Positions 9,970 to 18,311 of a stretch of DNA of 64,000 nucleotides are shown in pieces. Made by a program: the position numbers and the translations under genes. The notes beneath the pieces are model-generated. The model searched no databases, was not told the origin of the DNA, and was given only the letters and a program-made list of their open reading frames with translations. Every line of letters starts with the position of its first letter. The stretch's first letter is position 1. Source of the DNA: Thalassotalea insulae (lineage in GTDB: Bacteria; Pseudomonadota; Gammaproteobacteria; Enterobacterales; Alteromonadaceae); the NCBI RefSeq assembly GCF_030161395.1, contig NZ_BSST01000001.1:2604001-2668000 (forward strand), in the 5' to 3' direction.

Positions 9970-10611
9970 ATGGCCGTAGCTGCAAACAAGCGCTCTGTAA
10001 TGACTTTGTATTCTCATGCAGATGATATGTATAGCCATCAAACACGTATTGTCTTGGCTGAAAAAGGCGTTGGTGTAGACATTCACTTAGTTGATATGGC
10101 GAATTTGCCGGAAGATTTATTAGATTTAAATCCATACGGAACTGTACCTACATTAATTGATCGTGAATTGGCGTTATATGAAGCATCAATTATTATCGAA
10201 TACTTGGATGAGCGTTTTCCTCATCCACCATTGATGCCGGTATACCCTGTGTCTCGTGGTCGTAGTCGTTTAATGATGCATCGTATCGAGCAAGACTGGT
10301 ACAGCTTAGCGAAAACCATTATTAATGGTCCTGCTGAAGCTGCAGGTAAAGCACGTCAAGAATTAAAAGAAAGCTTATTAAGTGTTGCGCCTATTTTAAA
10401 TGAAGCACCATATTTTATGAGTGAAGAATTTAGCTTAGTTGATTGTTACTTAGCACCGTTATTATGGCGTTTACCTGCATTCGGTATTGAGCTTGAAGGT
10501 CAAGGGGCAAAAGAACTGAAATCTTATATGCTGAAAATTTTTGAGCGTGAGTCATTTCAAGCGTCATTAACTGAAGCGGAACGTGAATTACGTTTCGGTA
10601 GTGCCGTATAA
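9970..10611 (+). CDS. sspA: Stringent starvation protein A
   Basis: A 213-residue GST-fold protein without the usual GST catalytic role. The N-terminal thioredoxin-like domain (MTLYSHADDMYSHQTRIVLAEKG) and proline loop (NPYGTVPTLIDRELALYEA) match SspA. The known SspA binds RNA polymerase and promotes transcription under stress. A strong GGAGG at 9961-9965 precedes the ATG at 9970. It follows the pet terminator and is separated by three bases from sspB, the conserved sspAB operon. The order petABC-sspAB is common in gammaproteobacteria. Confidence 0.96.
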   Translation: MAVAANKRSVMTLYSHADDMYSHQTRIVLAEKGVGVDIHLVDMANLPEDLLDLNPYGTVPTLIDRELALYEASIIIEYLDERFPHPPLMPVYPVSRGRSRLMMHRIEQDWYSLAKTIINGPAEAAGKARQELKESLLSVAPILNEAPYFMSEEFSLVDCYLAPLLWRLPAFGIELEGQGAKELKSYMLKIFERESFQASLTEAERELRFGSAV

Positions 10612-10614
10612 GCT

Positions 10615-11076
10615 ATGTCTAAAACCATGACTTCTACTAAGCCCTATATTGTTAGGGCTTTTTATGACTGGATTTCGGATAATCAATTAACGCCTTATAT
10701 TGTGGTTGATGTCAGCGTCTATGGTGTTATGGTGCCGATGGGCTATGTTAACGATGGCCAGATAGTGCTAAATATTTCTTCGTCTGCTGTTGGTTCTATT
10801 GCGATGGCGGGGGAGCAAATTGAATTTAGTGCGCGTTTTGGCGGTAAACTGGAACATTTAGTGGTGCCCTATGGTGCTGTCGCAGCTATTTATGCGAAAG
10901 AAAATGGTGCAGGCACTAATTTAGCGATCGAGCATCCTGAAGTTTCTGAACCGGACGAAGGTGAGCAAGATACGGGTGTTAGTTTGTCATCAGTAAGCTC
11001 AGAAAAAAGTATTGAGTCAGCTCAGAGCGATAAACCTAAATCGAAAGGTCGCCCTAGTCTAAAAGTGATTAAATAG
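10615..11076 (+). CDS. sspB: ClpXP adaptor, stringent starvation protein B
   Basis: A 153-residue adaptor that delivers ssrA-tagged proteins to ClpXP. The globular Sm-like domain is in the first 105 residues (RAFYDWISDNQLTPYIVVDV ... IEFSARFGGKLEHLVVPYGAVAAIYAKENG). An acidic, low-complexity linker follows, ending in the ClpX-binding tail (KGRPSLKVIK), as in E. coli SspB. It overlaps nothing and begins three bases after sspA. A Rho-independent terminator follows. Confidence 0.96.
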   Translation: MSKTMTSTKPYIVRAFYDWISDNQLTPYIVVDVSVYGVMVPMGYVNDGQIVLNISSSAVGSIAMAGEQIEFSARFGGKLEHLVVPYGAVAAIYAKENGAGTNLAIEHPEVSEPDEGEQDTGVSLSSVSSEKSIESAQSDKPKSKGRPSLKVIK

Positions 11077-11118
11077 TGTAAAAGTTATTAGTTTAACTCA
11101 GTTCGATCCGATATTATT

Positions 11119-11142
11119 AAGCCCACTTACGTGGGCTTTTTT
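11119..11142 (+). terminator. Rho-independent terminator of sspAB
   Basis: AAGCCCAC - TTAC - GTGGGCTT hairpin followed by TTTT. It overlaps a spurious in-frame GTG at 11131 upstream of the cupin gene, which argues that the cupin gene starts further downstream. Confidence 0.9.
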
Positions 11143-11163
11143 ATGGAAAAATACGAGGAAGTG

Positions 11164-11646
11164 ATGGATAAATACCTAATTACTAAAGAAGAAATTGAAG
11201 GTTATGATGGCGTCGCTAAAACACATTTTCTCAACGGCAATGCGCAAAGAGTGAATAAGTCCTTGGGGGATCTGACAGGATTAACCGGCTTTGGTTTCCA
11301 TATAATCGAGATCCAACCCGGACATCAGTCGACTGAATTTCATAAACATTACCATGAAGACGAATGTGTTTATGTTCTTGATGGAAGCGGTCAAGCTAGT
11401 ATTGGTGATGAGCACTATACGATTAAAGCGGGAGATTTTATTGGTTATCGTGCCGGTGGTCTGGCACATACCATTTATAATAACAGTAACGCTGTTTTAC
11501 GCTGTATTGTCGTGGGCCAACGATTGCCATTTGATGTTGGCGATTATCCCAACTTGAATAAACGTATTTATCGCCAACAGGACATGCCATGGAACCTAGT
11601 AGATATCGATAATATCAGTGAACCGGTTGCAGGTAAAAAAGTCTAG
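11164..11646 (+). CDS. Single-domain cupin protein
   Basis: A 160-residue cytoplasmic protein with one cupin barrel. Cupin motif 1 is GHQSTEFHKHYHEDECVYVL (metal-ligand type His/His/Glu), and motif 2 is AGDFIGYRAGGLAHTIYNNS. The substrate is unknown; relatives are often annotated as sugar or oxalate-like cupins. I chose the ATG at 11164 because GAGGAA (11155-11160) precedes it and the in-frame GTG at 11131 and ATG at 11143 fall in or against the sspB terminator. It is convergent with dolP. Confidence 0.85.
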   Translation: MDKYLITKEEIEGYDGVAKTHFLNGNAQRVNKSLGDLTGLTGFGFHIIEIQPGHQSTEFHKHYHEDECVYVLDGSGQASIGDEHYTIKAGDFIGYRAGGLAHTIYNNSNAVLRCIVVGQRLPFDVGDYPNLNKRIYRQQDMPWNLVDIDNISEPVAGKKV

Positions 11647-11657
11647 TTAATCTTGAA

Positions 11658-11689
11658 GATAGCAGCAGTGTTACTAAATTGCTGCTATC
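11658..11689. terminator. Hairpin between convergent genes
   Basis: GATAGCAGCA and TGCTGCTATC form a 10-bp perfect stem with a 12-base loop between the cupin and dolP stop codons. There is no clear T-run on either strand, so a bidirectional terminator role is inferred from position. Confidence 0.5.
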
Positions 11690-11701
11690 GTCGAAAACTT
11701 A

Positions 11702-12277
11702 TTAATCTGTGTATTCAAACATCTTGAATACGCGATTAACACCACCGATATTGCGAGCTATTTCTACCGCTGCATTTGCTTGATTAGCGTTAACTAAGCC
11801 TAATAGAAATACTTCAGCGTTTTCGGTAACGACCTTAATATTAGTGGCATCGACAATATCGCTGGTAAAGAGTGCAGTTTTTACTTTTGACGTTAACCAG
11901 ACATCATTGCTTTGCGTGGTCACTGATACTGTATTACCGATACGAATTTGATCGTGAATTTGTTCAATACCATCTACCTGGTTTAAGGTTTTGATCGCCA
12001 GGTTTTTTAAGTAGCTATTAGGCGCCTGACCAACGATTAGTGCTTTAGCGTTGACACTGACCACTTGTAAATTGGTATTGTCAGATAAGCCATCAACGTT
12101 AGCGAGTTTTGCATGCGCGGCCAATTCAATTTTTTGATCATCAATTAGCTTGCCGACACTACGATTGTCATTAATCACTGTGGCGCCTCCAACGACACCA
12201 ACGACGGCTGCGGTAACACAGCCTTGCAACATCGCAGCTGCTGAAGCTATCAATAATAAATGTTTCAGCTTTTTCAT
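11702..12277 (-). CDS. dolP: Dual BON-domain outer-membrane lipoprotein
   Basis: A 191-residue lipoprotein with a signal peptide and lipobox LQGC (Cys20), followed by two BON domains (about 48-115 and 120-188, the second containing VWLTSKVKTALF and VTENAEVFLLGLVN). E. coli DolP (YraP) supports outer-membrane integrity and BAM function at division sites. It starts three bases after the diaA stop, at the end of the lpoA-yraN-diaA-dolP block. Confidence 0.93.
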   Translation of the reverse strand: MKKLKHLLLIASAAAMLQGCVTAAVVGVVGGATVINDNRSVGKLIDDQKIELAAHAKLANVDGLSDNTNLQVVSVNAKALIVGQAPNSYLKNLAIKTLNQVDGIEQIHDQIRIGNTVSVTTQSNDVWLTSKVKTALFTSDIVDATNIKVVTENAEVFLLGLVNANQANAAVEIARNIGGVNRVFKMFEYTD

Positions 12278-12280
12278 TTG

Positions 12281-12871
12281 TTATGCTTCTTCTTGTGGGA
12301 ATAAAGTCGTATCAATAATGTCGCATAAGCAATGTATAACGACTAAGTGAACTTCTTGAATACGTGCAGTGCGTGATGACGGTACACGAATTTCAACATC
12401 GTTTTCCCCCAATAGACCAGCAATATCGCCACCATCTTTACCTGTTAATGCAATAATCGGCATATCGCGAGCTACGGCCGCTTCTATCGCTTTAATGACA
12501 TTGCGAGAATTTCCGCTGGTTGAAATGGCTAATAGCACGTCGCCACCATTGCCAAGCGCTCTTACTTGCTTGGAAAATATTTCATCATAATGGTAATCAT
12601 TGGCAATAGAAGTGATCGTTGAGCTGTCAGTCGTCAAAGCGATAGCAGGCAAGCTTGGGCGCTCAGTTTCGTAGCGATTGAGTAGCTCAGCTGAAAAATG
12701 TTGAGCATCGCCTGCTGAGCCGCCGTTACCACAAGCTAAGATCTTGTGTCCCGCCAATAAGCTTTGCACCATGATCATGCCTGCTTGTTCGATCGGGCTT
12801 GCTAATGCTTCGCTGGCAGCAATTTTGGTTTGAATGCTTTCGGTAAAATTGCTTTTAATTCTCTCTAACAT
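12281..12871 (-). CDS. diaA: SIS-domain DnaA initiator-associating protein
   Basis: A 196-residue phosphosugar-isomerase-fold protein nearly colinear with E. coli DiaA (MLERIKSNFTESIQTKIAAS start, ETERPSLPAIALTTD, CLCDIIDTTLFP end). DiaA binds DnaA and helps assembly at oriC. The related GmhA is a sedoheptulose-7-phosphate isomerase, but the gene context favours DiaA. I use the ATG at 12871 to match the family N-terminus; a TTG 18 bases upstream is possible. Confidence 0.92.
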   Translation of the reverse strand: MLERIKSNFTESIQTKIAASEALASPIEQAGMIMVQSLLAGHKILACGNGGSAGDAQHFSAELLNRYETERPSLPAIALTTDSSTITSIANDYHYDEIFSKQVRALGNGGDVLLAISTSGNSRNVIKAIEAAVARDMPIIALTGKDGGDIAGLLGENDVEIRVPSSRTARIQEVHLVVIHCLCDIIDTTLFPQEEA

Positions 12872-12900
12872 AAATGCGCTATGCTCCAATGATTTTGCTG

Positions 12901-13284
12901 TTAAAAGGCATTTTTAAGCCAATTGATTGTTGGGTGATGGTTATCGCCTTCAATTGCAATAACGTCAAATCGACACGAGGTATTATATTCATTTAATCCT
13001 CTTTGGTGCAGGAAAAATTTGGCAGTTTTAGTAAGTTTTTGTTTTTTTGTCGGACTAACCGCAGCAATGGCACCGCCAAACTGACTATTTTTACGATACT
13101 TGACTTCAATAAATACTAAAGTGTCCTTATCCTGCATGATCAAATCAACTTCACCATGGCGGCTATGAAAATTGTTAGCCACCAGAGTTAGTCCGTGGTT
13201 TTTTAGGTAACGTTCAGCAAAAAGCTCCCACTCACTACCAGCGGCACGGTTGTTGTTTTTCGTTGACTTGCTAGTCCATAGCAA
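12901..13284 (-). CDS. yraN: YraN/UPF0102 family nuclease-fold protein
   Basis: A 127-residue protein of the restriction-endonuclease-like fold. The core GEVDLIMQDKDTLVFIEVKYR holds the E-D-ExK catalytic-type residues. The cellular function is not established. The frame opens with a TTG codon at 13284, preceded by AAGG-like bases, and it overlaps the end of lpoA by 14 bases, suggesting coupled translation. No good ATG alternative exists. Confidence 0.9.
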   Translation of the reverse strand: MLWTSKSTKNNNRAAGSEWELFAERYLKNHGLTLVANNFHSRHGEVDLIMQDKDTLVFIEVKYRKNSQFGGAIAAVSPTKKQKLTKTAKFFLHQRGLNEYNTSCRFDVIAIEGDNHHPTINWLKNAF

Positions 13285-15106
13285 CTTGTTCTACCTTGTC
13301 TTTTTGATAACTGCCCCAGAGTAAGCTACGGGTCAGTATGCCTTGCTCGTTGAGTTTAAGTACCCCTGTTTGGCCATAATGGCGAATATAAGGGGGTTGT
13401 TTTAATACTGAAAACTTGTTGATCAGCGATAAGCTGTCATAACCCATAGCAAAAATACGTTTTAGATTATCATTACTGTTGGGCCAGATATTATTAACGA
13501 CTTGCTTTAATGCGACATTTTGCTGCTTACTTTTCAGTAACCATGGCATTTCGGTAAATTTAAGTCCGGTCAAATCTCGGCTGTCACTGCGGTCGGCATT
13601 ATCACTATGGCTACGGGAACTGGCAAAAATAGGGATAATATCGGCAAATGGACTGATATTGACGTCGATATAAGGCTTGAGCAAACGGGTTTCGTTTGGT
13701 GTACTGACCAAGTAAATCATATCGATATCTCGGCGATTACGAGCTTCAGTTTTCAGCTTTTGTCGAATACGACGGTCAATTTCATCAATTCGCTCCTGGC
13801 TTTGCTCGACTCCCAGGCTTTGTTTGAGTTGTTGTTGCATATCCTTTCTGTTATCAAAGAAAATGATTTCAGGGGCTGTGCCGGTCACTTTCTGCCATTG
13901 GTTCACAAAGGTTAGGGCGATATGCTGGCTAACGTTATCGTGCTGACTGAGTACAATTGGGTGCTTGAACTGCTTACGGCTGAGGGTGGTTGCTGCCTGA
14001 ATTGCTTCATCTTTCGCGTCCATTGAAAACACCATTTGCTGTGCTTTCGCCTGTTGTTGAACGGGTACATTGAGCAATAACGTCGGTAATGTCAGGTTTT
14101 GCTGGGCGATATAAGCGTCAACATTAGGCTTAAGTAGTGGGCCGATAATATATTCGATTTCCAGTTCAGCGAGTTTTTCCGCTAGGGTAGCAAAGTCTAC
14201 AGAGGTAGAATCAATAAAATGTAACTGCATTTCTGAGTTGGCATTATAACCAGCAAGAATGCCTTGTTGTGCTGATTCACCTGCCGCTTGGTGTTTACCG
14301 GATAATGGCAGGATAACGGCTATATTGCGATAACGGATGTTTAATTTATCAACGCTCGCATCATTGGATAGTAGCTGCTGGGCGATAACCTGAGCGGGAT
14401 GCGCCGGATAGTTGCGACGCCATTGAATAAGATAACGTTCTAGGCTTTGTGGCTGATAGCCAAAACGATGAGCAAAATTTAATAGCTGTTGCCAACCAGT
14501 GATTTGCGGAGGTGATAAAGCAACCAGTTGTTCTATTTGCCATTGTGACAGCTGATTTAATTGTTGCCATAACGCAATGATCTGGTCATCAGTAGGGTTT
14601 TCCTGTAAGTGAAAAGCCCGCAATTGTGCGTCACTGGCGATAAGTAATAAGCCGCGTTTACTTTGTACTTGTGCCAGTAACTGGTAATAAGACGCAGTTA
14701 ACTGATTTTCATTGGTTAATGCCGATTTTGCTTGTTGTAATGTTTTAAGTGACAGTTCAATTTTATCTAGCAAGTACAGATTTTGCGCTTTTAATAATTG
14801 TATTTGATATTGTTGAACATTGCTGCTTGCCAGCGGTATTAACTGCTGAGCCAGCCATAGAGATTTAACATAGTTTTTTTCTGCTAAATATTGCTGACAG
14901 GCTTGGATAAGTAAATCAGTCGCTTGAGCTGGCTCACTTTGTTGTGCCTGTGCAAGGATGTCGTCAGCGCTTATGTGACTTGTTTCAATCGCCTTACTCG
15001 GTTTAGTAACGGATTTTATTTTTGTCACCCGTTGGCTGGTTGAGCAGCTTAAGGTCAGACTCAATAACAGAAAAATAATTAAAAAGGCCGGTAAGTTACG
15101 CATCAT
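13271..15106 (-). CDS. lpoA: LppC/LpoA outer-membrane lipoprotein activator of PBP1a
   Basis: A 611-residue lipoprotein. The signal peptide with lipobox LTLSC begins at the ATG codons at 15106/15103; an in-frame upstream extension to 15247 would run into rsmI and is rejected. The N-terminal half is TPR-like (LLIQACQQYLAEKNYVKS), and the C-terminal half is a periplasmic-binding-protein-like domain (IAVILPLSGKHQAAGESAQQ). LpoA activates PBP1a from the outer membrane. It is divergent from rsmI, the usual gammaproteobacterial order. Confidence 0.93.
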   Translation of the reverse strand: MMRNLPAFLIIFLLLSLTLSCSTSQRVTKIKSVTKPSKAIETSHISADDILAQAQQSEPAQATDLLIQACQQYLAEKNYVKSLWLAQQLIPLASSNVQQYQIQLLKAQNLYLLDKIELSLKTLQQAKSALTNENQLTASYYQLLAQVQSKRGLLLIASDAQLRAFHLQENPTDDQIIALWQQLNQLSQWQIEQLVALSPPQITGWQQLLNFAHRFGYQPQSLERYLIQWRRNYPAHPAQVIAQQLLSNDASVDKLNIRYRNIAVILPLSGKHQAAGESAQQGILAGYNANSEMQLHFIDSTSVDFATLAEKLAELEIEYIIGPLLKPNVDAYIAQQNLTLPTLLLNVPVQQQAKAQQMVFSMDAKDEAIQAATTLSRKQFKHPIVLSQHDNVSQHIALTFVNQWQKVTGTAPEIIFFDNRKDMQQQLKQSLGVEQSQERIDEIDRRIRQKLKTEARNRRDIDMIYLVSTPNETRLLKPYIDVNISPFADIIPIFASSRSHSDNADRSDSRDLTGLKFTEMPWLLKSKQQNVALKQVVNNIWPNSNDNLKRIFAMGYDSLSLINKFSVLKQPPYIRHYGQTGVLKLNEQGILTRSLLWGSYQKDKVEQVAMD

Positions 15107-15201
15107 ATAAATAGTGTTCACCAAGAAAATCTGTATTTTATTCACGGAATTAATCTTATAATAAACCTCATCTCTATTAGCCACAACATAAGTATTCAGA
15201 T

Positions 15202-16050
15202 ATGGCGGAACAAGCAAACGATACTGGCACTCTCTATATTGTCGCAACCCCGATAGGTAATCTGGCTGATATCAGTCAAAGGGCACTTGATACCTTAGCC
15301 CAGGTGGATATTATTGCTTGTGAAGATACCCGTCATACGAAAAAGTTACTGTCATTTTTTTCAATCACTAACAAAACGATTGCGTTACATGATCATAATG
15401 AAAGACAAAAGCAAGAATATATCGCAGAGCTATTACAAGCAGGTAAAAATATTGCGCTTGTTTCAGATGCCGGTACACCACTGATCAGCGATCCTGGTTA
15501 TCATATTGTCAGTTATTTACGAGAACGTCATTTAAATGTAGCACCAATACCGGGAGCTTGTGCGGCAGTTGCAGCACTATCAGTAGCTGGTTTAGCAACA
15601 GATCGATTTACTTTTGAAGGATTTTTACCATCAAAGCAAGGTGCTAGACAAAAAACATTATCTGCATTAGCGAATGAAACCCGTACCATGGTGTTTTATG
15701 ATGCGCCGCGTCGCGCAATAGATACAGTGTCTGATATTGTTGAAACCTTAGGGAGCGAGCGAAAAATAGTGATTGCCCGTGAATTAACGAAAACCTTTGA
15801 AACCATCCATAGTGATAACGCGGGTAATTTTTTAGCCTGGCTACAACAAGATGCGAATCAGCTTAAAGGTGAAATGGTTTTAGTGATTGAAGGTGCGGCG
15901 AAAAAAGCGCATCAACTCTCGGAAGAAGCGATTAATTTATTAAGATTGTTACTTGATGAATTGCCACCGAAAAAAGCCTGTGCGATTGTCGCAAAGCAAT
16001 ATAATTTAAATAAAAAAGAGCTCTATGAGTTCGCCTTGTCGTGTAAATAA
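15202..16050 (+). CDS. rsmI: 16S rRNA (cytidine-1402-2'-O)-methyltransferase
   Basis: A 282-residue tetrapyrrole-methylase-fold enzyme that 2'-O-methylates C1402 of 16S rRNA using SAM. Signatures include LYIVATPIGNLADIS at the start, ACEDTRHTKKLL, VSDAGTPLISDPGY, PGACAAVAALSVAGL and FEGFLPSK. The ATG at 15202 gives a normal N-terminus. It lies divergent from lpoA with only 95 bases between starts, so both promoters sit in that space. Confidence 0.96.
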   Translation: MAEQANDTGTLYIVATPIGNLADISQRALDTLAQVDIIACEDTRHTKKLLSFFSITNKTIALHDHNERQKQEYIAELLQAGKNIALVSDAGTPLISDPGYHIVSYLRERHLNVAPIPGACAAVAALSVAGLATDRFTFEGFLPSKQGARQKTLSALANETRTMVFYDAPRRAIDTVSDIVETLGSERKIVIARELTKTFETIHSDNAGNFLAWLQQDANQLKGEMVLVIEGAAKKAHQLSEEAINLLRLLLDELPPKKACAIVAKQYNLNKKELYEFALSCK

Positions 16051-16181
16051 ATGCTCTGAGGTTTTATCGCTAAAGTGATGCCTTGATATTAGCTGAGGCC
16101 ACTCAAGAGTTCGCTGCATTTTGTTAAATGAATGTTTAGTTAGTACTTACTGAGTTAAACGCTAATCAAAACGAGTTTTTA

Positions 16182-16210
16182 TGGTGCTGCTGGTGAACTT
16201 AGGGTAGAAT
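16182..16210 (+). promoter_or_regulatory. Candidate rnpB promoter with GC-rich discriminator
   Basis: TAGAAT at 16205-16210 is a plausible -10 box seven bases before the RNA 5' end, with TGGTGC (16182-16187) at 17-bp spacing as a weak -35. The GCGCGCC between -10 and start is typical of stable-RNA promoters. Placement is inferred from the RNA start. Confidence 0.45.
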
Positions 16211-16217
16211 GCGCGCC

Positions 16218-16604
<387 letters not shown>

Positions 16605-16611
16605 TTTTAGT

Positions 16612-16648
16612 AACCGCTTGTTTTTCTTTGTGTTAGACAAGCGGTTTT
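16612..16648 (+). terminator. Rho-independent terminator of rnpB
   Basis: AACCGCTTGT (16612-16621) and ACAAGCGGTT (16637-16646) form a 10-bp perfect stem followed by T residues, just after the RNase P RNA. Confidence 0.9.
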
Positions 16649-16899
16649 CTAAAACCTCCTGTCTTTCAATTCCTTAAAGTTAAAACTTGGTATACCAAAT
16701 GATGCATCGTCTTTATTTATGATCTTTTACTATTATTGAGTTTGAAACAGTGCAAGCTGTAATTGATATTTAGTATTATTATCAAAGAAAAGAGACATTT
16801 TATTTCTGAATAAGCCGTATAGCGAACTTGGTTTAGACTTTCCTGATTCATTGAGTTCATTGCGGGAATCCAACCTTAGAGCTATTAATTAAGGCGATT

Positions 16900-17511
16900 T
16901 TATTGAATAAAGACCCTATCAACAGGAAACATTTGAATATTTTTCTTTTTCGTTAAATAAAATCTTTTGTTTATTTGAACTTCAGCTTTTGTGCCAATTA
17001 GCTGAAGCAAAGTGCCTTCAGCAATCACTTGTTTACACGACCGATTCTTTACCTCAACTGCTCGGCCTATTGCGCCTTGTAATCTTAATTTTGGAAATGT
17101 GGGACTTTGGATTGGCGCTATTTTTTCTATTTCGGTAAAGGTGTTGAGGCACCATTCCTTAGCATCGTAAATAGTTTCAGGATCTGTATTAATAATATCT
17201 ACATTATTAATGAAGTGGATTAAGGCGGATTTTCTACTATCAAAATCACATGAAATGTCAGGTAGTTTTTTTTGAATTGACCACTTTTTCATGACCAAGT
17301 ATTTGTTTTGGCTTAACCTAGATAAGCTAGTTGAAGCACCTGTCATTCGGCTAAACCATTCTAATCGATAGGCAGATGAACCAAGAGAATGCAGAAGAAC
17401 CGTTATATTGCCAAAGTATTCAGAGCGCCCTTCAATGACATTTATTTTTGGCTGTGGTTGTAGATTAATACCTGAGGTGGCTACATTGTGTGCAATTGCT
17501 TGAGTATCCAT
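16900..17511 (-). CDS. Hypothetical protein, 203 residues
   Basis: I do not recognise this protein. It has no signal peptide or membrane segment and is probably cytoplasmic. It is moderately basic near its C-terminus (RFYLTKKKNIQMFPVDRVFIQ), which reads like a small beta-rich domain, with an aromatic patch (RLEWFSRMTGASTSLSRL) in the middle. An in-frame GTG at 17532 could add seven residues; the ATG at 17511 seems better. It lies alone, divergent from the response regulator gene, with a palindrome in the shared promoter region. It could be part of a transferred segment inserted downstream of rnpB. Confidence 0.6.
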   Translation of the reverse strand: MDTQAIAHNVATSGINLQPQPKINVIEGRSEYFGNITVLLHSLGSSAYRLEWFSRMTGASTSLSRLSQNKYLVMKKWSIQKKLPDISCDFDSRKSALIHFINNVDIINTDPETIYDAKEWCLNTFTEIEKIAPIQSPTFPKLRLQGAIGRAVEVKNRSCKQVIAEGTLLQLIGTKAEVQINKRFYLTKKKNIQMFPVDRVFIQ

Positions 17512-17581
17512 TTCAATTTCGCAAAAAGTCACTTGATATTAATAGCATAGGTTTTAATAGGCTGATTCGAAATTGCACAAT

Positions 17582-17609
17582 TTCTTAGTTAACTAAGAAT
17601 TTTTCTTAG
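17582..17609. promoter_or_regulatory. 18-bp perfect palindrome plus third half-site
   Basis: TTCTTAGTTAACTAAGAA (17582-17599) is a perfect palindrome, followed by another TTCTTAG at 17603-17609. It lies between the divergent starts at 17511 and 17667, so it is a candidate operator, perhaps for the adjacent NarL-type regulator. The regulator assignment is inference. Confidence 0.55.
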
Positions 17610-17666
17610 ATATATTTCTTATGTGTTTTGTTATAGTTGTTTCGATTCAAAATAAGGGAATTAATA

Positions 17667-18311
17667 ATGAAGTTTGCACTGATTGATGATCATGCATTAG
17701 TAAGGGATGGATTCAAACGACTCATTGAAACTCAGCATGAGTGGCAAGTTGTTGTAGAAGCAAACACTTATTTATCCGCTGTCCAGTCTTTATCAAACAC
17801 TTTAGTTGACCTAGTAATTATTGATATATCCTTACCTGATAAAAATGGCATTGAACTAGCAAAATACTTACTGGCAAATAAACCTGATTTAAAATGTATT
17901 ATTGTCAGTATGTATGATCAGAATCCTTATGTCTCCAATGCATTAGAAGTAGGCGTAAAAGGTTATATTTCAAAGCGTTCAGCTAGTGATGAGCTTCTTA
18001 AAGGTATTGAGGTTGTTCTCGCAGGCAACACCTATCTTAGCCAAGATGTCATTAATAAACTTCAATTTGGTCATGTTGAAAATTCAACACTAGGGGTGAG
18101 CCAATTAACAGAAAGGGAATTGGATATATTGCCATTACTAGCGACAGGAATGAATGCTAAACAAATCTCACAACAGCTAAATATTATGCCGAAAACTGCC
18201 CATGTTCATCGAGCAAATATCTATAAAAAGTTAAATGTTACGAATAATTTTGATTTGTTGAAAATTGCGCTCAGTGAGGGGGTTATTACAATGGAAGAAT
18301 TGACCCTCTAA
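17667..18311 (+). CDS. NarL/FixJ-type response regulator
   Basis: A 214-residue two-component regulator. The receiver domain (FALIDDHALVRDGF; acidic pair near residues 7-8; phospho-acceptor Asp53 in VIIDISLPDKNG) precedes a LuxR-type helix-turn-helix (LTERELDILPLLATGMNAKQIS, KTAHVHRANIYKKL). An in-frame start 30 bases upstream is less likely, because the receiver begins at MKFALIDD and AAGGGA lies 9 bases before the ATG. It overlaps the next gene by one base (TAATG), so it is paired with that kinase. Its targets are unknown. Confidence 0.92.
   Translation: MKFALIDDHALVRDGFKRLIETQHEWQVVVEANTYLSAVQSLSNTLVDLVIIDISLPDKNGIELAKYLLANKPDLKCIIVSMYDQNPYVSNALEVGVKGYISKRSASDELLKGIEVVLAGNTYLSQDVINKLQFGHVENSTLGVSQLTERELDILPLLATGMNAKQISQQLNIMPKTAHVHRANIYKKLNVTNNFDLLKIALSEGVITMEELTL

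Noticed and set aside
11131..11163. Longer cupin N-terminus starting at GTG 11131
   Set aside because: The first codons are the second arm of the sspB terminator; the ATG at 11164 has a better SD.
15107..15247. N-terminal extension of lpoA
   Set aside because: It would overlap rsmI and push the lipoprotein signal peptide into the interior.
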